From Ceraceosorus guamensis (lineage: Eukaryota > Basidiomycota > Exobasidiomycetes > Ceraceosorales > Ceraceosoraceae): a DNA stretch of 64,000 bases. Below the pieces are notes generated by a model. That model worked only from the letters and a program-made list of their open reading frames with translations. It made no database searches and was not told the origin of the DNA. The stretch covers positions 1-64,000 of the forward strand of contig NW_020290036.1 in the NCBI RefSeq assembly GCF_003144195.1, given 5' to 3'. This document shows positions 1 through 13,524 of this stretch, one piece after another (the stretch's first letter is position 1; each line of letters opens with the position of its first letter). The translations under genes were made by a program, and so were the position numbers.

Positions 1-1706
1 GCAGATATGTTCATGGCGTGAACAGCTAGCTGGCAGATCAAAACTGGTCCATTTAGATTCGGACTTTGCGTCTCTCACTGCTTCACTGCCACCAGACATT
101 CCGCTCGGTCTTTCGTACCCTTCCTGTCGATCCAACAGCTGATCAAGCGGGCTCAATCACAATCTTGAATGTGAACACGTTCAACACCAATCCATCACGC
201 TCAAGAAATAGAGAAGGCGCCATTTTGAAAAGCCTCCGCTGCTGCTACACACTGCGCGCGCGCTGATGGGATGCATGCAAGCATCCATGCACATTCCGCT
301 CATGCGCAAAACGGTGCGCCGCGCGCGTCAGCGGCGAACCCATCTATTCATCTTTTGACTTTTGGCCCCTTTTCTGTACAGCACCACCATCGTCCTACTC
401 ACGATCCGAGCTATTCACCGATCGTTCGAGAGTTGGCTGTCATGAATCGGCTGTCATAGGGGGCTGGGCTCATCCGATATCCTCCGAGCGCCTCATTCAA
501 CATTCAGAGGTTGCGGTCCGATGAAGATGTCACATGTGTCATCACGTGACTCATGCAGCTCCTGAGCGGGAGCACAGAACAGTCAGAAGAGTCTGCAGGT
601 GAAGGCGTAATCATGCTTGGGCGTTGGCGCAATTTTGGAATAGCCGTAGCCGCACGCGGGCACTTGATCGGTCCATGTGGATCGTGTTTGTTGAAGCCCG
701 CCGCCCACTTGCCATGAAACCGCGCCGAAGGTCCACCATTCAAGATTCTCGTCCTGCCCTTGAATTGCAATACACATTGAGTGGTCTTTAGCAGAGACAA
801 GAGTCCGGAGAATATTCAGTTAGAATGCCCGGTCTCGATGTCTTTCTTGAGTCATATGTCGTGGGCTAACATTCGCAGGGCGAGGCTCATCTGATCTGTG
901 ATTCAGGAATCAGCGATCGTTGCGCGGTGAACGTCAGACTGAACTGTGCCTGAAACCCTGAATCACGAATCAGTGAATGTTAAAGGTGGTGGGTGGTGTG
1001 GCCGTGGCGGGCCCGCAAAAGCTCAGCGCTGCTTATACGCGCGCGCACGCACGCACGCACGCATCAAGGGCCAGCCAGGCGGCCAGCATGAGCATGATGC
1101 AGCGCTCGGGGCACCTCGCTCGCGTGACGAAGCGCTCACGCAGCTGTTCGAGTCCAGAGTCCAGAGTCACAAGTGCATGGAGCAGGTGACAGGCGCAGCT
1201 TTACCAGCACGGCGGTGCTGTGCCTGTCTGCGTGGCGTGTTGTGGGAAGAAGGGCATGAATGCTGGCACTGGAGATGTGCCTCGGGATATGCTGGTGCCT
1301 CGGGGCTGGAAGCAGACCCCATCGAGCTTGCTCATGCTTCTCGATCAAAGTTGGGCCAAATCCGCTTGCTTCCCGTCCAGCAACAACAAGCCCAAGTCCA
1401 ATAGCTCATCGATAAAGAAGTTTTGTTCACTCGCCCTTGTCAACAATCAAAAAGTCAATTCTCGCTTGCCAAGGTAGCGCTCAGTCAATCCGTGGTTGTT
1501 TCGTCAATCTTCGTACGCCACCCCGTCCCCAATCTGACCAGGTAGTCCTGCAGTCAACAAGTCAGGCTGTTGAGGTCCAAAGCTGGATATCGCAAATCGT
1601 ATCCCAGCATACCAGACGAAGAGAGCTGCAACCGAGAGCTCCACATCACATCGCAGATTCATTCAGCTCGTGTTCCCGCCAGCCCCCTCCCGCGCTCATA
1701 GCCAAG
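1..1706. other. intergenic DNA and 5' UTR of the RRM gene
   Basis: No open frame here resembles a protein I know, and no splice-consistent exon chain could be built on either strand. The stretch holds CG/CA-rich simple sequence (alternating CGCGCG near 255 and an ACGC run at 1037-1062) and several GTGACT/GTGATT-type words typical of the intergenic DNA of this contig. The last 150 bases are pyrimidine-rich and probably form the promoter and 5' UTR of the gene starting at 1707. Confidence 0.6.
1037..1062. repeat. (ACGC)n / CG microsatellite
   Basis: A short alternating CG tract runs directly into about four ACGC units. It is a simple-sequence repeat in non-coding DNA and nothing suggests a function. 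Confidence 0.8.
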
Positions 1707-3252
1707 ATGGCTGCCGACTCTGCCAACATTGCCACCCAGCCTGCTGCTGCTGCGCCGGCTCTTGCTGAAGGTACTGCAGCTACCAACAATCCTTTGCAGG
1801 CTAGTAGCGAGAACCCGGCTGCAGCCGCTGCTGGCGCTCTTGCTGCCGACGACGACAAGAAGGTGAGTGACGCTACTGGTCAAGCCAACCAGCTTAGAAT
1901 GGGTCTCGAAACTCCGCATATCGACGCGCAGAGTCTGGAACACGATAGCGACCACCAATCCTTGGCTGTCTGCTGACGCAGTCGTCAAACCTCATGCTCT
2001 CATCTTCCCCTCTGCAATTGTCACAGGCTCAGCAGGTCTTCGCTGGTGAGTAGATTAGTGCATGCATCGTTTTCGACTATATCCAACGCATTCATGCTGA
2101 CACTAAAGGTTCTCGCTCCTCTTTTTTGCCCAGGCAATCTGGCATTCGCCACCACGGAGGACGAACTGAAGCAGCTCTTTTCCGAGGCTGGTACAGTGTG
2201 AGTGCGAGGGCCATCACCGTCTCGAGTGAGGTGCAAGCCGCCAACGCTGAACTGATCTTGCCGCTGGCCTTAGTACAAGCGCTCAAATCATCACTCGCGG
2301 CACTCGTTCCCTCGGGTACGGATTCGTCACCTTCACGACCGAGTCCGAAGCCAACAAGGCTGTCACACTGTTCCACAAGCGCGAGATTGCGGGCCGCGAG
2401 ATCAACGTGGAGAGCGCCAAGGCTCGCTCAGCTGCCAGAGCTGCTGTGGAGGCAGCTCAGAAGTCCGATGCCGTGGATGGCGAGAAGAAGGGTGCCAAGT
2501 CAGCTCGTGGACGAGGACGCGGAGGTCGCCGTGGAGGCGTGAGTAATTTGCGAGAATGATGAGCAGCAATGACATGAGATCCTTACGCTCACTAGGTCGC
2601 GTTCGTCTCTTCTCATCAGGCAACCGGACGTCGTCCTCGTACTGATGAAGGCGAAGAAGGCACCGCAGAAGGCGAAGCCACCACTGCGGAAGAAGCAACC
2701 GGAACAAAGGCGAGCGCGCCAGCAGCTGCCAAAGCTTCCAAGCCCAAGGGTAAAGCTGGTGTAGCAGGTGCCGCGAATGGCGAAGCCAAGGATGGCGCTG
2801 CAGCAGCTGAAGGCGGCAAGAAGGCGAAACCCGCAAAGAAGCCTCGCGAGCCCAAGGGAACGCCCGAAGGCACTCCGAGCAAGACTTTGGTCTTCGTTTC
2901 CAATCTGCCCTTCAACTTTAGCGATGCTCAGCTGCGCGCCGTCTTCGATTCCGAGAGTGCGGGATTGGGCGGCAAAGATGCGGTGAAGAGCGCCAAGGTG
3001 GTCAAGAGGCCTCACACTGGCAAGACGAAAGGTTTTGGATTCGTCGATCTCAAAGATGAGGCTACGCAGACTTTGGCGCTGGAAAAGATCAAGGGCATCA
3101 CGGTTGAGGGAAGAGAGATTGGAGTCAAGGTGGCTGTGCAGACGGAACGCAAGGTGGCAGAGGGTGGAAAGGACGATGCGGCAGCGGTGGCTGCTAGCGC
3201 TATTGAAGCCAAGCCTGAGCCCGATACCGCTCCTTCTGCACCTGGCGTCTGA
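1707..3252 (+). CDS. two-RRM RNA-binding protein with an RGG-type linker
   Basis: Predicted RNA-binding protein of 378 residues. Five exons close in phase: 1707-1862, 2027-2045, 2134-2197, 2274-2538 and 2620-3252; exon 2 is only 19 nt. The first RRM spans exons 2-4, with an RNP2-like VFAGNLAF at about residue 56 and an RNP1-like LGYGFVTF. It is followed by an arginine/glycine patch (RGRGRGGRRGG) and a long Ala/Lys/Glu-rich low-complexity linker. A second RRM in exon 5 has LVFVSNLPFNF as RNP2 and KGFGFVDL as RNP1. The order RRM, RGG, acidic/basic linker, RRM is seen in nucleolin-like and general mRNA-binding proteins. Direct RNA binding follows from the motifs, but the target and compartment cannot be read from the sequence. 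The start was chosen because the ATG lies in a CAAGATGG context and opens the only frame that splices into RRM1. The N-terminus is Ala/Gln-rich and probably disordered. Confidence 0.9.
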
Positions 3253-3422
3253 GCGGGTGTTCCCCTTTGTTTTTTTCCATACATCAGCTTTTGACTTCTC
3301 AGCTTTGTGCGCCCCTTCCCGCTGTGGCGTGCGTGCCGAGCGAGCTTCGAAATGCTCTACAACGTATGAAGCACGTTTCTCCATCGCTCTTCATACTCGA
3401 CTTGCTCTTCACCTTTGTCCTT

Positions 3423-3435
3423 CCCCCCCCCCCCC
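3423..3435. repeat. C13 homopolymer
   Basis: Thirteen consecutive C residues in the 3' flank of the RRM gene. The length may be unreliable in short-read assemblies. Confidence 0.85.
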
Positions 3436-4040
3436 ACAAGCAAGCCTCGCTGAAGGGGAAATGTCACAAAAAAAGTTGCAGAAAAATGAAAAAGAATGAC
3501 GCTGCTGCTGCATGGGCCCTTCTTTGCGCTTTCTCTTCTGCCCTGAAAACACGCATCCAATCCCGCGGCGAAATCTTGTCCCCTGTCTTTCTTGGTGCGA
3601 AGAAAAGTTGAAAGTGCTAAAAGGCGCGAGGCCATCGGGGGGCGGAAACTCATCTTGCATTCGTGACTGCCTGTCAGTGTAGATAAGGGGGCCCCAAACG
3701 ATGGTTGGCAAGCTGGGCACACTGCAAGGCATCAAACCAGAACGTTCATTGAAATGCCCCTGCACGACACCAAAAAGAGGGAGCTTCGAACATTGGTGCA
3801 AGTTGCGTACAGTGTGATTTCGCCCTTGTCGAGTCATGCCATTCATGCCGCTCAGACCCCAATCAGAAGAAGGAGGGGGCGAAGGAAATGTTTGGGAGGG
3901 AAAAAAATCTTCCGGGGCCTTCCTTTGTGCTCTTTGCCCACAGCATCTAGCCAACACGATCGTGTCAAAAGGAAAAAGGAACCAAGAGTCTTTTTTGCGA
4001 TTGAGAGGCGAGAGTGCGCGAAAGTTTGTTGAGACCGCAA

Positions 4041-4057
4041 GAGAGAGAGAGAGAGAG
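4041..4057. repeat. (GA)n microsatellite
   Basis: About eight GA dinucleotides in the convergent intergenic region. Simple repeat without visible function. Confidence 0.85.
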
Positions 4058-4229
4058 CACTGCATTCAGGATGGTGGAGCTTCGCTCCGAGGTTTGGAGA
4101 CTACCTGCAGGGAACCTGAGTAGGGAGAGAGCGGCCCGTGTGCGTCAGCTTTCGCTGGTACGGGGACATTGACGGAGTGGGTAGGCAGGTGCGACGAGCG
4201 CCTCACGCCTCCTCATGCACGCAGAGGGC

Positions 4230-5201
4230 TTACCCGCCCCTTCCCTCCACTCTACTCCCTCTTGCCTTTCGCTTGATCGTCCGCTGCGCAACATGGCGTC
4301 CTAACCGCCCGCTACTGCCATACCGCCCTGCACCAAGTTGGAACGCTGATGCAAACTCACGATGTTGGATGAGGATGTTGGTTTGGGCAGGAGCACCTTC
4401 CCCACCCTCCTCCTCCGAACCTGGCAGGCGAGAAATTCTGAAATCCGCATCCACGAGCACCTGGAAGCTGTTGTGCCAGTGGGCGCCGCCGCCGGCGCGC
4501 ATCAAGAACGACCAAAGTCAAAAGTCAGCACTGATCAGGCGATCCACAACGACCAGAGGCAGAATACGTAAAAGAGACCGGAGCAAGCGTCGTCGATCGA
4601 TTTCAAGGAGGAGATTGGACACTTACCCTTTCTTGACGTTTTGAAGACGCTGCACTGCGTTGTCCCCAAAGGCGAAGACCTTGTGGTAGGAGGTGGTGGG
4701 TGGAGGACGCTCTGGTTTTGAAAGATGAGCATGATCAGCACCTGCCGCGATGAACTGGGAGACGCTTTCGGTCCACATGAAAGATACAGGGTTCATGTGG
4801 CCTCGCGAGATGCCCAAGGCCCCGCAAGGACAAGCCTCTCGAGGCATTCCCCACTCTCCACTCCCGCCGCCCTCTTGCGTTTCTTCCCCTCCCCATGCCC
4901 CCCACCCCCCTCCCTCTCTCGGATCCGAACGGCTCCTTCGCTCGGCACAAATCACAATCTAGCCCTTCTCACCTCCATTCTCGTCGGGAGGTCCAAGAGG
5001 ATCGGTAGTGGCTACCGTGTACCTAGCATATTCCTTTCCAGCCTTGGTAGGTCTGATTTCCGGATCAGCCGTCAACCTGCCCAACAGTTGCATGCGAGCC
5101 AAATCTCTCGCTGTCGCGCTGGACGAGAAGCATGCTCGAGCGGGCATTTGCTGCGAAGCCAAGGAGCCCGCAGAGCTTCGAAGAGCTGAGAGGAACGACA
5201 T
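4230..5201 (-). CDS. RIM1: mitochondrial single-stranded DNA-binding protein (SSB/Rim1 type)
   Basis: Single-stranded DNA-binding protein of the OB-fold SSB family, expected to coat replicating mitochondrial DNA. Exon 1 (5201-4973) encodes a Ser/Ala/Arg-rich N-terminus that looks like a mitochondrial presequence, then MQLLGRLTADPEIR and the strand motif YTVATTDP. Exon 2 (4711-4627) carries TTSYHKVFAFGDNAVQRL, matching the family's W/YH-V-FG region. Exon 3 starts at 4467 with QVLVDADFRISRLPG and ILIQHRE. The first two junctions close in phase. The 3' end is uncertain: exon 3 can read through to a stop at 4230 (183 residues), but a good GTGAGT donor at 4360 suggests a further short terminal exon. 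The ATG at 5201 was chosen because it directly precedes the presequence-like stretch, although the frame is open much further upstream. Confidence 0.85.
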
Positions 5202-6685
5202 GATTGAGGGAGCTGAGCTGAAGCGAAGCGAAAGCGCTGGCTTTTGATGCGTGCGATCAGGGGACTGGGTAGGTGAGATGGAGGGCGATGGACGTAGGGA
5301 TTCAAAGCGTCCATCTCCTCTTTGCAAATCGTGAATCGCCCTCCCTTTTTGAATCAAAATGCAAAGTAGGGACAAGATCACACTCGTGACTACACGGCAC
5401 ACATGTGACGTGCGACGACGTTTGCGCCCCACAGCGACTGCGCGTACGTGCATGGTCTGTGCAGTCGCGGCGCGCGGTCGCGCTGCGAAAGCACAACGGA
5501 AAGGCGATCTCTCTGCGCGGTGGAGCGAAGCGGTCGCGACGCGCCCAAATGAGGACAAAGGGAAAAGAAAGCGAGCGAATTAAAGTGCGCAGATGCGCGT
5601 GCGACTGACACAGCAGCAGCGCCATGCGTGCGTGCATCCCGCACTCGCCGAGGCCATCCATCCCATCCCATTCACAATCTCCATCGCCATGCACATGCTG
5701 TAGCGATTCGTGAACAGAGCTCTGACACAGAAAGGAGGAGGACAATGTGTGCGCTCGCTCGCTCGCCCGCTCGCGACTAGATTGTGGGCATACCATACCA
5801 GCTGCCATGCATGTGGATCAGCTCGTGATTGAAAAGCCCCTCCTCTCCGAGATTCTGCACCTCGTGATGCTTGCCCAGACGAGGGCCTGCGCCAAGCTCA
5901 GCAGCAAGTTCATCAACGATGACACTCGGGATCGACGAACCGTGCAGACGCTATACGCGTACACACCCCACTCCCTCTCATCAAAGGCTGAAAGCTGGGC
6001 CCACACTCTGAGCGCCAATTCTACATTTTGGCTTTTTTTGCTCTTGAACTTTTCCTTTGCTTGTTGAACCTCCCTCCGTCGGCGATCTGCCATTCCATCT
6101 TGAATTCGTGGCCCCCCTTCCCGAAACCCTCGACGGAGAAGCTGAAGTCATCTCTTCGCGGTGCCCTGATCCGCCTCAGACAGCATACGACGCGAGGCGC
6201 ACGGTCTTCGCGACGATGAGCTGAATGACACGCGTGACATCAAACAAAATACTAGAGTACATGGTCTGGCTGCTTTGCTTTGCTTTGCTTTGCAGCAGCA
6301 GAGCAAAGTCAGGCAGCATTGGGCTTGTTGCGGCTTAGATCCGGTGTTTTGCCCCGCGTTAGATGCAGCATACGATCTTTCCGTGATAGCTTGTCCTTTT
6401 GCCTGTGCGATGATGCAAAGCTGCGAAAATGGAACGATGGAGCGGACTGGAGGCGAGAGCTACTATTACAATCCTTGGTAAGTCATCCTGCAATCGTCCA
6501 TAAGTCAGTAAAGGCAGCAGCGCCTTTTGGGGCGTACAGGCCAATCCTTGCATGATTGACCATTTGACTTGCGAGCAGAATCCGTGGAGGACGCTGACGT
6601 GCGTCTTGCAAGATCCATGTAGAGTGCGCTTCTAACCCGCGCCCATCAAGAAAGGGGTACTTCTTTTTTGCTGCTCGCATGCAGC
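5202..6685. other. intergenic DNA, no supported gene
   Basis: The segment lies between the start of SSB and the end of the G-patch gene. It contains the SSB promoter, GCTC-rich simple sequence near 5755-5770 and a TGCTT microsatellite at 6271-6293. Two minus-strand stretches (5777-5950 and about 6020-6165) have protein-like composition, but I could not join them by legal splice sites in a common frame, so no gene is called. Confidence 0.5.
6271..6293. repeat. (TGCTT)n microsatellite
   Basis: Four TGCTT pentamers followed by TGC in non-coding DNA. Simple repeat. Confidence 0.85.
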
Positions 6686-8095
6686 TCAGCGAACGCTCAG
6701 ATTGATCTGCACCTCTCTCGCTCTGTCCCAAACACCTCCCTCCTCCCTTTGCTTCTTCTTGACAATCTCCGCTTTGCGTCTCATGAGAGCTCTGGTGAGG
6801 TATTCCTGCACGCTCAAGTTGGACACTCTCATTCCCGCCCCAGGTTCGAAGGAGGGGTCGACCGTGACCGCTTGTGCTTCTGTTCGAGCTGCAGTGGAAA
6901 TCCCTCTCGTCTGCGCGTTCGGCAAGCTTGATGATGATGATGATTCGCCACTTGGACGCTTTGAATTGGCCGCGGATCGAGACGCCGATTTGGGCGCGTC
7001 GACAAGAGGCGTGCTCGTCCCACTTTGCGATTGCTGAGGCGTTGCGCTCCCCGAAGGCGAAGAGACGATTCCCAGTATCTCGTTCACGCTGGTCTGGTCT
7101 TGCCCCACCATTCTCTTTGCGCGCAGGTACTTTGCTCTTGAGCTGTCACGTGCCATCATGATCATCAACAAATCCTGCTATTCAGCTTTTCTTTTCAAAA
7201 AGATGATTAGGCGCACAGGCTTCGACGACACTCACGCTCCTCGAATCGGAAGGTTCTTCTTGATTTGCTCCACCGCTTCGGCCTCCACAGTAGTATTACG
7301 CGCACACCCCGCATCAGCCTTTTCAGCCTCCTTTAACCCCCTCTTCGCAATCTTTTCCGCCTGTTTGCGCTCTTTGCGTTCCTCCTTCGTCTCATCCCTT
7401 TTTCTCTTCTTGACCTGCCCACCAACTTCGTCCTTCGCTTCTCGATGCTCCTGCTCGGGCTGCTGGTGCTGCTGCTGCTGCTGCTGCTGGATGCCAAAAG
7501 TGTGCTGATTGAGTCTAGCGAACAAATCGCCCAGATCGTTCGCTCCCGCCGGGTTCGATGCGATCCATTCGTCTCCACCCTGCTTTGCCTCCCTCTGAGC
7601 TCTCATCGCTCCAATACCTCCCTTGTCCAACTTCAATATGACGCTATCCGCCACTGGGCCCTTTTGCCTCCCCTCTATCAAACTCCCGATCCCCTGACCC
7701 GCTTTCCATCCCATCGAGCTCAACAGCTTGTGTCCCGGCAAAGATTCGTTCAAAGACCACTTGGTATTCTTCTTGCTTGCCGATCCCACCAGACGCTGTT
7801 TTTGTCGCCCGCCGCTTATGCGCGTGATGCTGCCGCCAGATGAACCTGCCACCAAGCTGGGAACAGCAGGCAATGGCGCTAGAGAAGCGCTCGCAGTGCT
7901 CGGAGCCACAGCTACGAGACGTCGAGGCGGTGTGTCCGTACAGGTCGAGAGGCCCGGCGTTGGCTGAGCGGGCAAGGAGCGCTCAATGACGGAGCCTGGG
8001 GCCGACCGCTCTTCTACCCTGGCCTGATCTGCAAATGACTCCGCTTGTTCTGCGCATTTACAGGCGCAAACGGTGAGATACGGCTTGGTCAGCAT
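6686..8095 (-). CDS. PXR1: G-patch nucleolar protein, PXR1/GNO1 (PinX1) family
   Basis: Predicted nucleolar G-patch protein of 438 residues. The yeast relatives activate the DEAH helicase Prp43 in rRNA and snoRNA processing, and PinX1 in animals also binds telomerase. Exon 1 (8095-7236) has the hallmark NTKWS near residue 110, followed by the G-patch core (MGWKAGQGIG) and a conserved region around IGAMRAQRE and DLGDLFARLNQ. Exon 2 (7142-6686) contains SRAKYLRAKRMVGQ and VNEILGI, the short C-terminal motif of this family. The 93-nt intron (7235-7143) closes in phase. Between them lie a poly-Gln run encoded by CAG repeats and a Lys/Arg/Glu-rich charged segment. Family members usually begin only about 15 residues before NTKWS. 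Here about 110 residues precede it, so the true start may lie in a different exon, and the ATG at 8095 is provisional. The gene lies 225 bp downstream of the LYAR-like gene on the same strand. Confidence 0.85.
7468..7489 (-). repeat. CAG repeat encoding poly-Gln in PXR1
   Basis: Seven uninterrupted trinucleotides (GCT on +, read as CAG on -) encode a glutamine run in the disordered middle of the G-patch protein. Such runs are commonly length-polymorphic. Confidence 0.85.
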
Positions 8096-8320
8096 CCAAG
8101 CAGGACGACAAGCGGACCAAAGACACGCCTCTTGCGCCCAGTCGTCCGCCACATTAACTTCATGTAATTGCAAGTAGTCGAGGTGCTCTTGTGGTCAAAG
8201 CATGATCAATGCTTGATGCTTTATTTGGGCCCCCTCTCGGCTGCCAGACAATGTGTGCTGCGTATGCTGGCACCCCCACAACATGTCCAGCTCTTCCAGC
8301 TTCCCACCTCCCTGAGCGCC

Positions 8321-9184
8321 CTAAGCATACTCACCGCCAAGCGCTTGTGCCGTCTGAGCCTTCTTTGCCTTCTTTACATTCTTTTCCTCCTTTCTTTTCC
8401 TCTTCTCTTCCTTTCTCGCCTTCCTATCCTCCTTGCTCTCCTTTGCTTCCACGCGTGCCGTAGCGGAGGTCGGTGCTTCGTCTGCCACCCGTGCATTCGT
8501 GACGCTAGTCGCTTGCAACTGCTCCCCACTCCGCTCTGCTTCCTTGGACAGGGCCTTGGCCGCTCTGCGCGCCGCCTTCTCTTCCGGCGACTCTATCGAC
8601 TTGTCCTTCTTGCTCTTCTTTGTTCGGTCGGCCTTCTGCTCAGCTCCAACCTCTTCCCCCGAATCGCTCTCTTTGCGCTTTTTGGACTTTGGGCTCTTTG
8701 TTGTCTTCGAAGCGGCTGCAACCTCGCTAGCAAGTTCCGCTGCGCTGTCGCTCCCTTTGGCACGAGATGCGGACTGGACATCGGCTTGAGCTGAAGCATC
8801 ACCACTCTTCCTCTGCGCTATGACCGCAGGGTTCAAACCCTGTTTTCTTTGGTCTTGTTCCTGAGGCTGCGCCTTGCCTTTTCCCTTCCCCTTGCCATTC
8901 GCGTTGCCCTTGTACACGCTCCTCTCATACTTTTCAGCTTCAGAGATGCACGTAGTATGCGGTTTCCAAGCTTGGGGAGAGTTGAAGACGGTAGAACAAT
9001 CCAAGCACGTAAAAGGAGCTTTGCATCTCTGATGATGCGCATCCAATTTGCTAAGAACAAGAAGCGAGCTTAGTGTTCAAGAGCAGGCTGAGTGGAGCCA
9101 GATGAAAAAGGGGGCAGCAGACTTTTACACCACTCACGGTTTCTTGATCACGTCGAAACATCCTTCGCAGTTGAACGAGACCAT
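8321..9184 (-). CDS. LYAR-type C2HC zinc-finger nucleolar protein
   Basis: Homologue of LYAR (cell growth-regulating nucleolar protein), 258 residues in the model. Exon 1 (9184-9138) encodes MVSFNCEGCFDVIKKP. Exon 2 (9050-8321) continues with LDAHHQRC, FTCLDC and WKPHTTCIS. Together these give the two Cys/His zinc-finger units of the LYAR N-terminus in the right order. The split codon at the junction gives proline, and the intron (9137-9051) is in phase. The rest is a long Lys/Glu/Ala-rich tail with nucleolar-localisation-like KKRK and RKEEKRKRKEEK stretches. LYAR proteins act in pre-rRNA processing, so the role is taken from the family. The model stops at 8321, but a consensus GTGAGT donor lies just before that stop, so a further C-terminal exon is possible. 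Same orientation as the PXR1-like gene downstream. Confidence 0.85.
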
Positions 9185-10398
9185 GCTGAAGTCGGTCACG
9201 CAGTCTGAGCACCTCTGGTGACCTTGCCCGGGCGCGCTTCCAGTCCGAACACCAGCACTAGCCACCAGTGCCAGCGCTCTATCCGTCCGAAAGCGTTTCT
9301 GTAGCAGACGTGCGGAGGGCCTCGATGCTCAGCCACGCAAATTGCTCGTGGGTAGCGATCAGGGCAAGCAGCAAGATGAGAATGTGGGGCGGTGTCGAGG
9401 AAGGTACAGGATGCGCGAGAAAATGCTCAAGTCGTGGAGCAGGGACGTTAGTTGTGCTTCGGAAGGCAAGTCAGCAAGCCGGAAATCAAAAGAGACTTGA
9501 TACAAAGATATCAAAATCAGAAAAAAGAGAGTCAACAGTCAAGAGTCAAGAGTGTAAGTCATAAACAAGTACGAGATTCCCCTTTCAAAGACATGGGCAA
9601 GCTCAGCTTGCTTGCTGCTGATGCTTCGTGCATCACGTTCCGCCAGGCTGACCTCGTGCCTGTGCAACAGCAGAAAAATCAAAAAATGAAAAAACAAGGC
9701 ATTCCGGGTTGACAGAGCACGTGATTCAATCTTAGGCCTCAAAGTTTCGTATAGCAACGTCACGTGCCCAGCTCAAACGCCGTGCCCGACGATCATCCTG
9801 TTGGTCCTTTTTCGTACATGATGCAAGGTCAATTAATAATCTGAATGTTGTAAACGCCATGGGCATGGGGTTCAAGTCTCGCCAAGGAAAGAAGTGATGG
9901 TCAAGAGTGGGGCGAGTCGAAATTCGAGCTCGTTCCACGGAAATGTGGGAGGAGCGCGTGGAGTGTTCATCAAGATGGAGCAGAGCGAACAGCGAGGGAG
10001 GATTCACCATTGTCAATCAAAAAGTCGGGAGTTTCAAAGGTGGGTGCTTCCCTGGAGCATGTATCTATCCAAGAATCTCGGCCCAGGTCGAGAGAATGCT
10101 CCACTCGATTCAGATTCCCGCACCGTAAGATTGGGAAATATCAGGCTTGGCGAACGAGGCCTTGACCAACGACCCTGCGCCAGATTATATAAAGCCATTG
10201 TTGGTTTTGCATCCAACTGATTTGAATTCCAAATGCACTGAAGGCACACATTGTGCATCTTACATGCTCTACATACCACTTCCCTTGCCTTCGCATCTCC
10301 TCTCTCAAATACAGCACCTGGGTAGTGCGATCTAGTTTGCAGTCTCGTAACCTGTCACGAGCGACATCGCGCGTGTCGAAAGGCGTGATGTCAGTCGA
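9185..10398. other. intergenic DNA between LYAR and GAL10
   Basis: Contains the LYAR promoter side and the GAL10 3' flank. A TTATATAAAG sequence at 10185-10194 has no gene attached to it. Several GTGATTC and CACGTGMC words occur near 9718-9765. No coding segment was recognised. Confidence 0.55.
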
Positions 10399-12296
<1,898 letters not shown>

Positions 12297-13524
12297 CTTG
12301 ATCGATGAGGCGGAGGGATGAGGTGGGTTCCAAGCAAATGGTGGATGAGGTGGATGGTGGTTCGAAGTGCTAATCGATGCTCCAGCTCTGGTAGCAAGAG
12401 CAAAGATGGCCGAGAAGCGGTGGGCAGGTTATCGTATACTGTGATTCGTGATTCTAGCTCATGCGGAAAGCGACGACTGCCGTCAGACTCCCGCTGCTTT
12501 GCTGCTGCGTTCGGAACAATTTGAGACAAAATTACGAATCTGAATGCTTAGCTAGCTTGCGCACGCACAGAAAGCCTCGCATTCGTGCTGCTGCTGCTTG
12601 CCGCCACTCGTCGCGACTCAAGACTCAAGACTCAAAGATTCGCACTCGGGGCTGCTGCTGCATGCTTCCTCATCGTGATGCATATGCTGCTGCAGCACAT
12701 GCACATGCGTGATGGGTGCTGCGTGATCGCGCAAAGTCGCGGTAAGGTGGTGCGGCAGGAGGCGCACGCCAGAAGCAACGCGCGCTGCCTCGCCCAGCAT
12801 ATGATGTGCAGGTTGGCGGACGATGCTCATGGACGCATCGCTGATGCTGCTCTGCTGCCCTACTCCCTAATCAGAATGCATTAGGTGCACGCAAATCTTG
12901 ATGTCTGCTCATTCAGATTCGTGATTTTCGGACGCACGCTGAACTCTGACTGGACAGGCCGGGCTGCAGCAGCGCACGGTCCTGCTGCGCACACCCACGC
13001 ATGCAGCATCATATAGCCCGTCCAGAGAAGCGTCCGCCTACGCATCACAACAGACTCTTGACCGCACCTCCTCCACTCGTGACTTACACGACTCGTGACT
13101 CTTCTGATTCACCTTCTGATGATGATTCGTGATTCAAATTCAAATTCTTGATTCGCATGCTTGAACTTTACTACGAGCACGTGATGCCCGTTGTAGGGCC
13201 TAGATTCCAGATTCTCGATCCGAACATTCACGATTGCTGCCTTTAGTCTTGAGAGCATCAGAGGCAGCCTTCGAGCGAGTCGCTCAAAGTCATTCGTCGA
13301 CGTAGGCGTCAGTATGAATCAAGAAAGAATGGCCCCGACACACCGCTCGAAAGGCTAGGAGAGTCATGACTCTATATTCACATGACTTCGAATGACAAGC
13401 TGCGTCAAGGTCTGGGTCTTCGAGCAGGTTCGAACCACGTATCTCTGTAGGTCATGATTGGATCGAGTCGCGTCAGCTACAACCACTTCGACCGCGGTTC
13501 GTGGGTGAAGCATCATGCGCGCAC
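12297..13524. other. intergenic DNA rich in GTGATT/GTGACT words
   Basis: Upstream region of GAL10 and 3' flank of NAA20. It is dense in ATTCGTGATT- and ACTCGTGACT-like decamers (near 12447, 12918, 13076-13100 and 13123). A GGTTCGAACC word near 13428 resembles a tRNA B box, but no tRNA can be folded around it. No coding segment was recognised. Confidence 0.6.

Larger units (their letters stand above)
3253..4229. other. convergent 3' region between the RRM gene and SSB
   Basis: This is shared 3'-flanking DNA of two converging genes. It holds a C13 run at 3423-3435 and a GA repeat at 4041-4057, plus several T-rich and A-rich tracts. No conserved coding segment was recognised on either strand. 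Confidence 0.6.

Noticed and set aside
5777-6165. Minus-strand exon-like pieces (a C-terminal-looking frame ending at 5777 and a DDFSFSVEGFGKGG frame near 6130)
   Set aside because: The upstream frame closes before any usable donor and no splice pair joins the two in phase; no family match.
9865-9895. T-loop-like GGGGTTCAAGTCTCGCC on +
   Set aside because: No matching acceptor stem, D arm or anticodon arm could be paired upstream, so it is not a tRNA gene.
13420-13440. B-box-like GGTTCGAACC
   Set aside because: The flanking bases do not form a T stem on either strand and no A box is spaced correctly.
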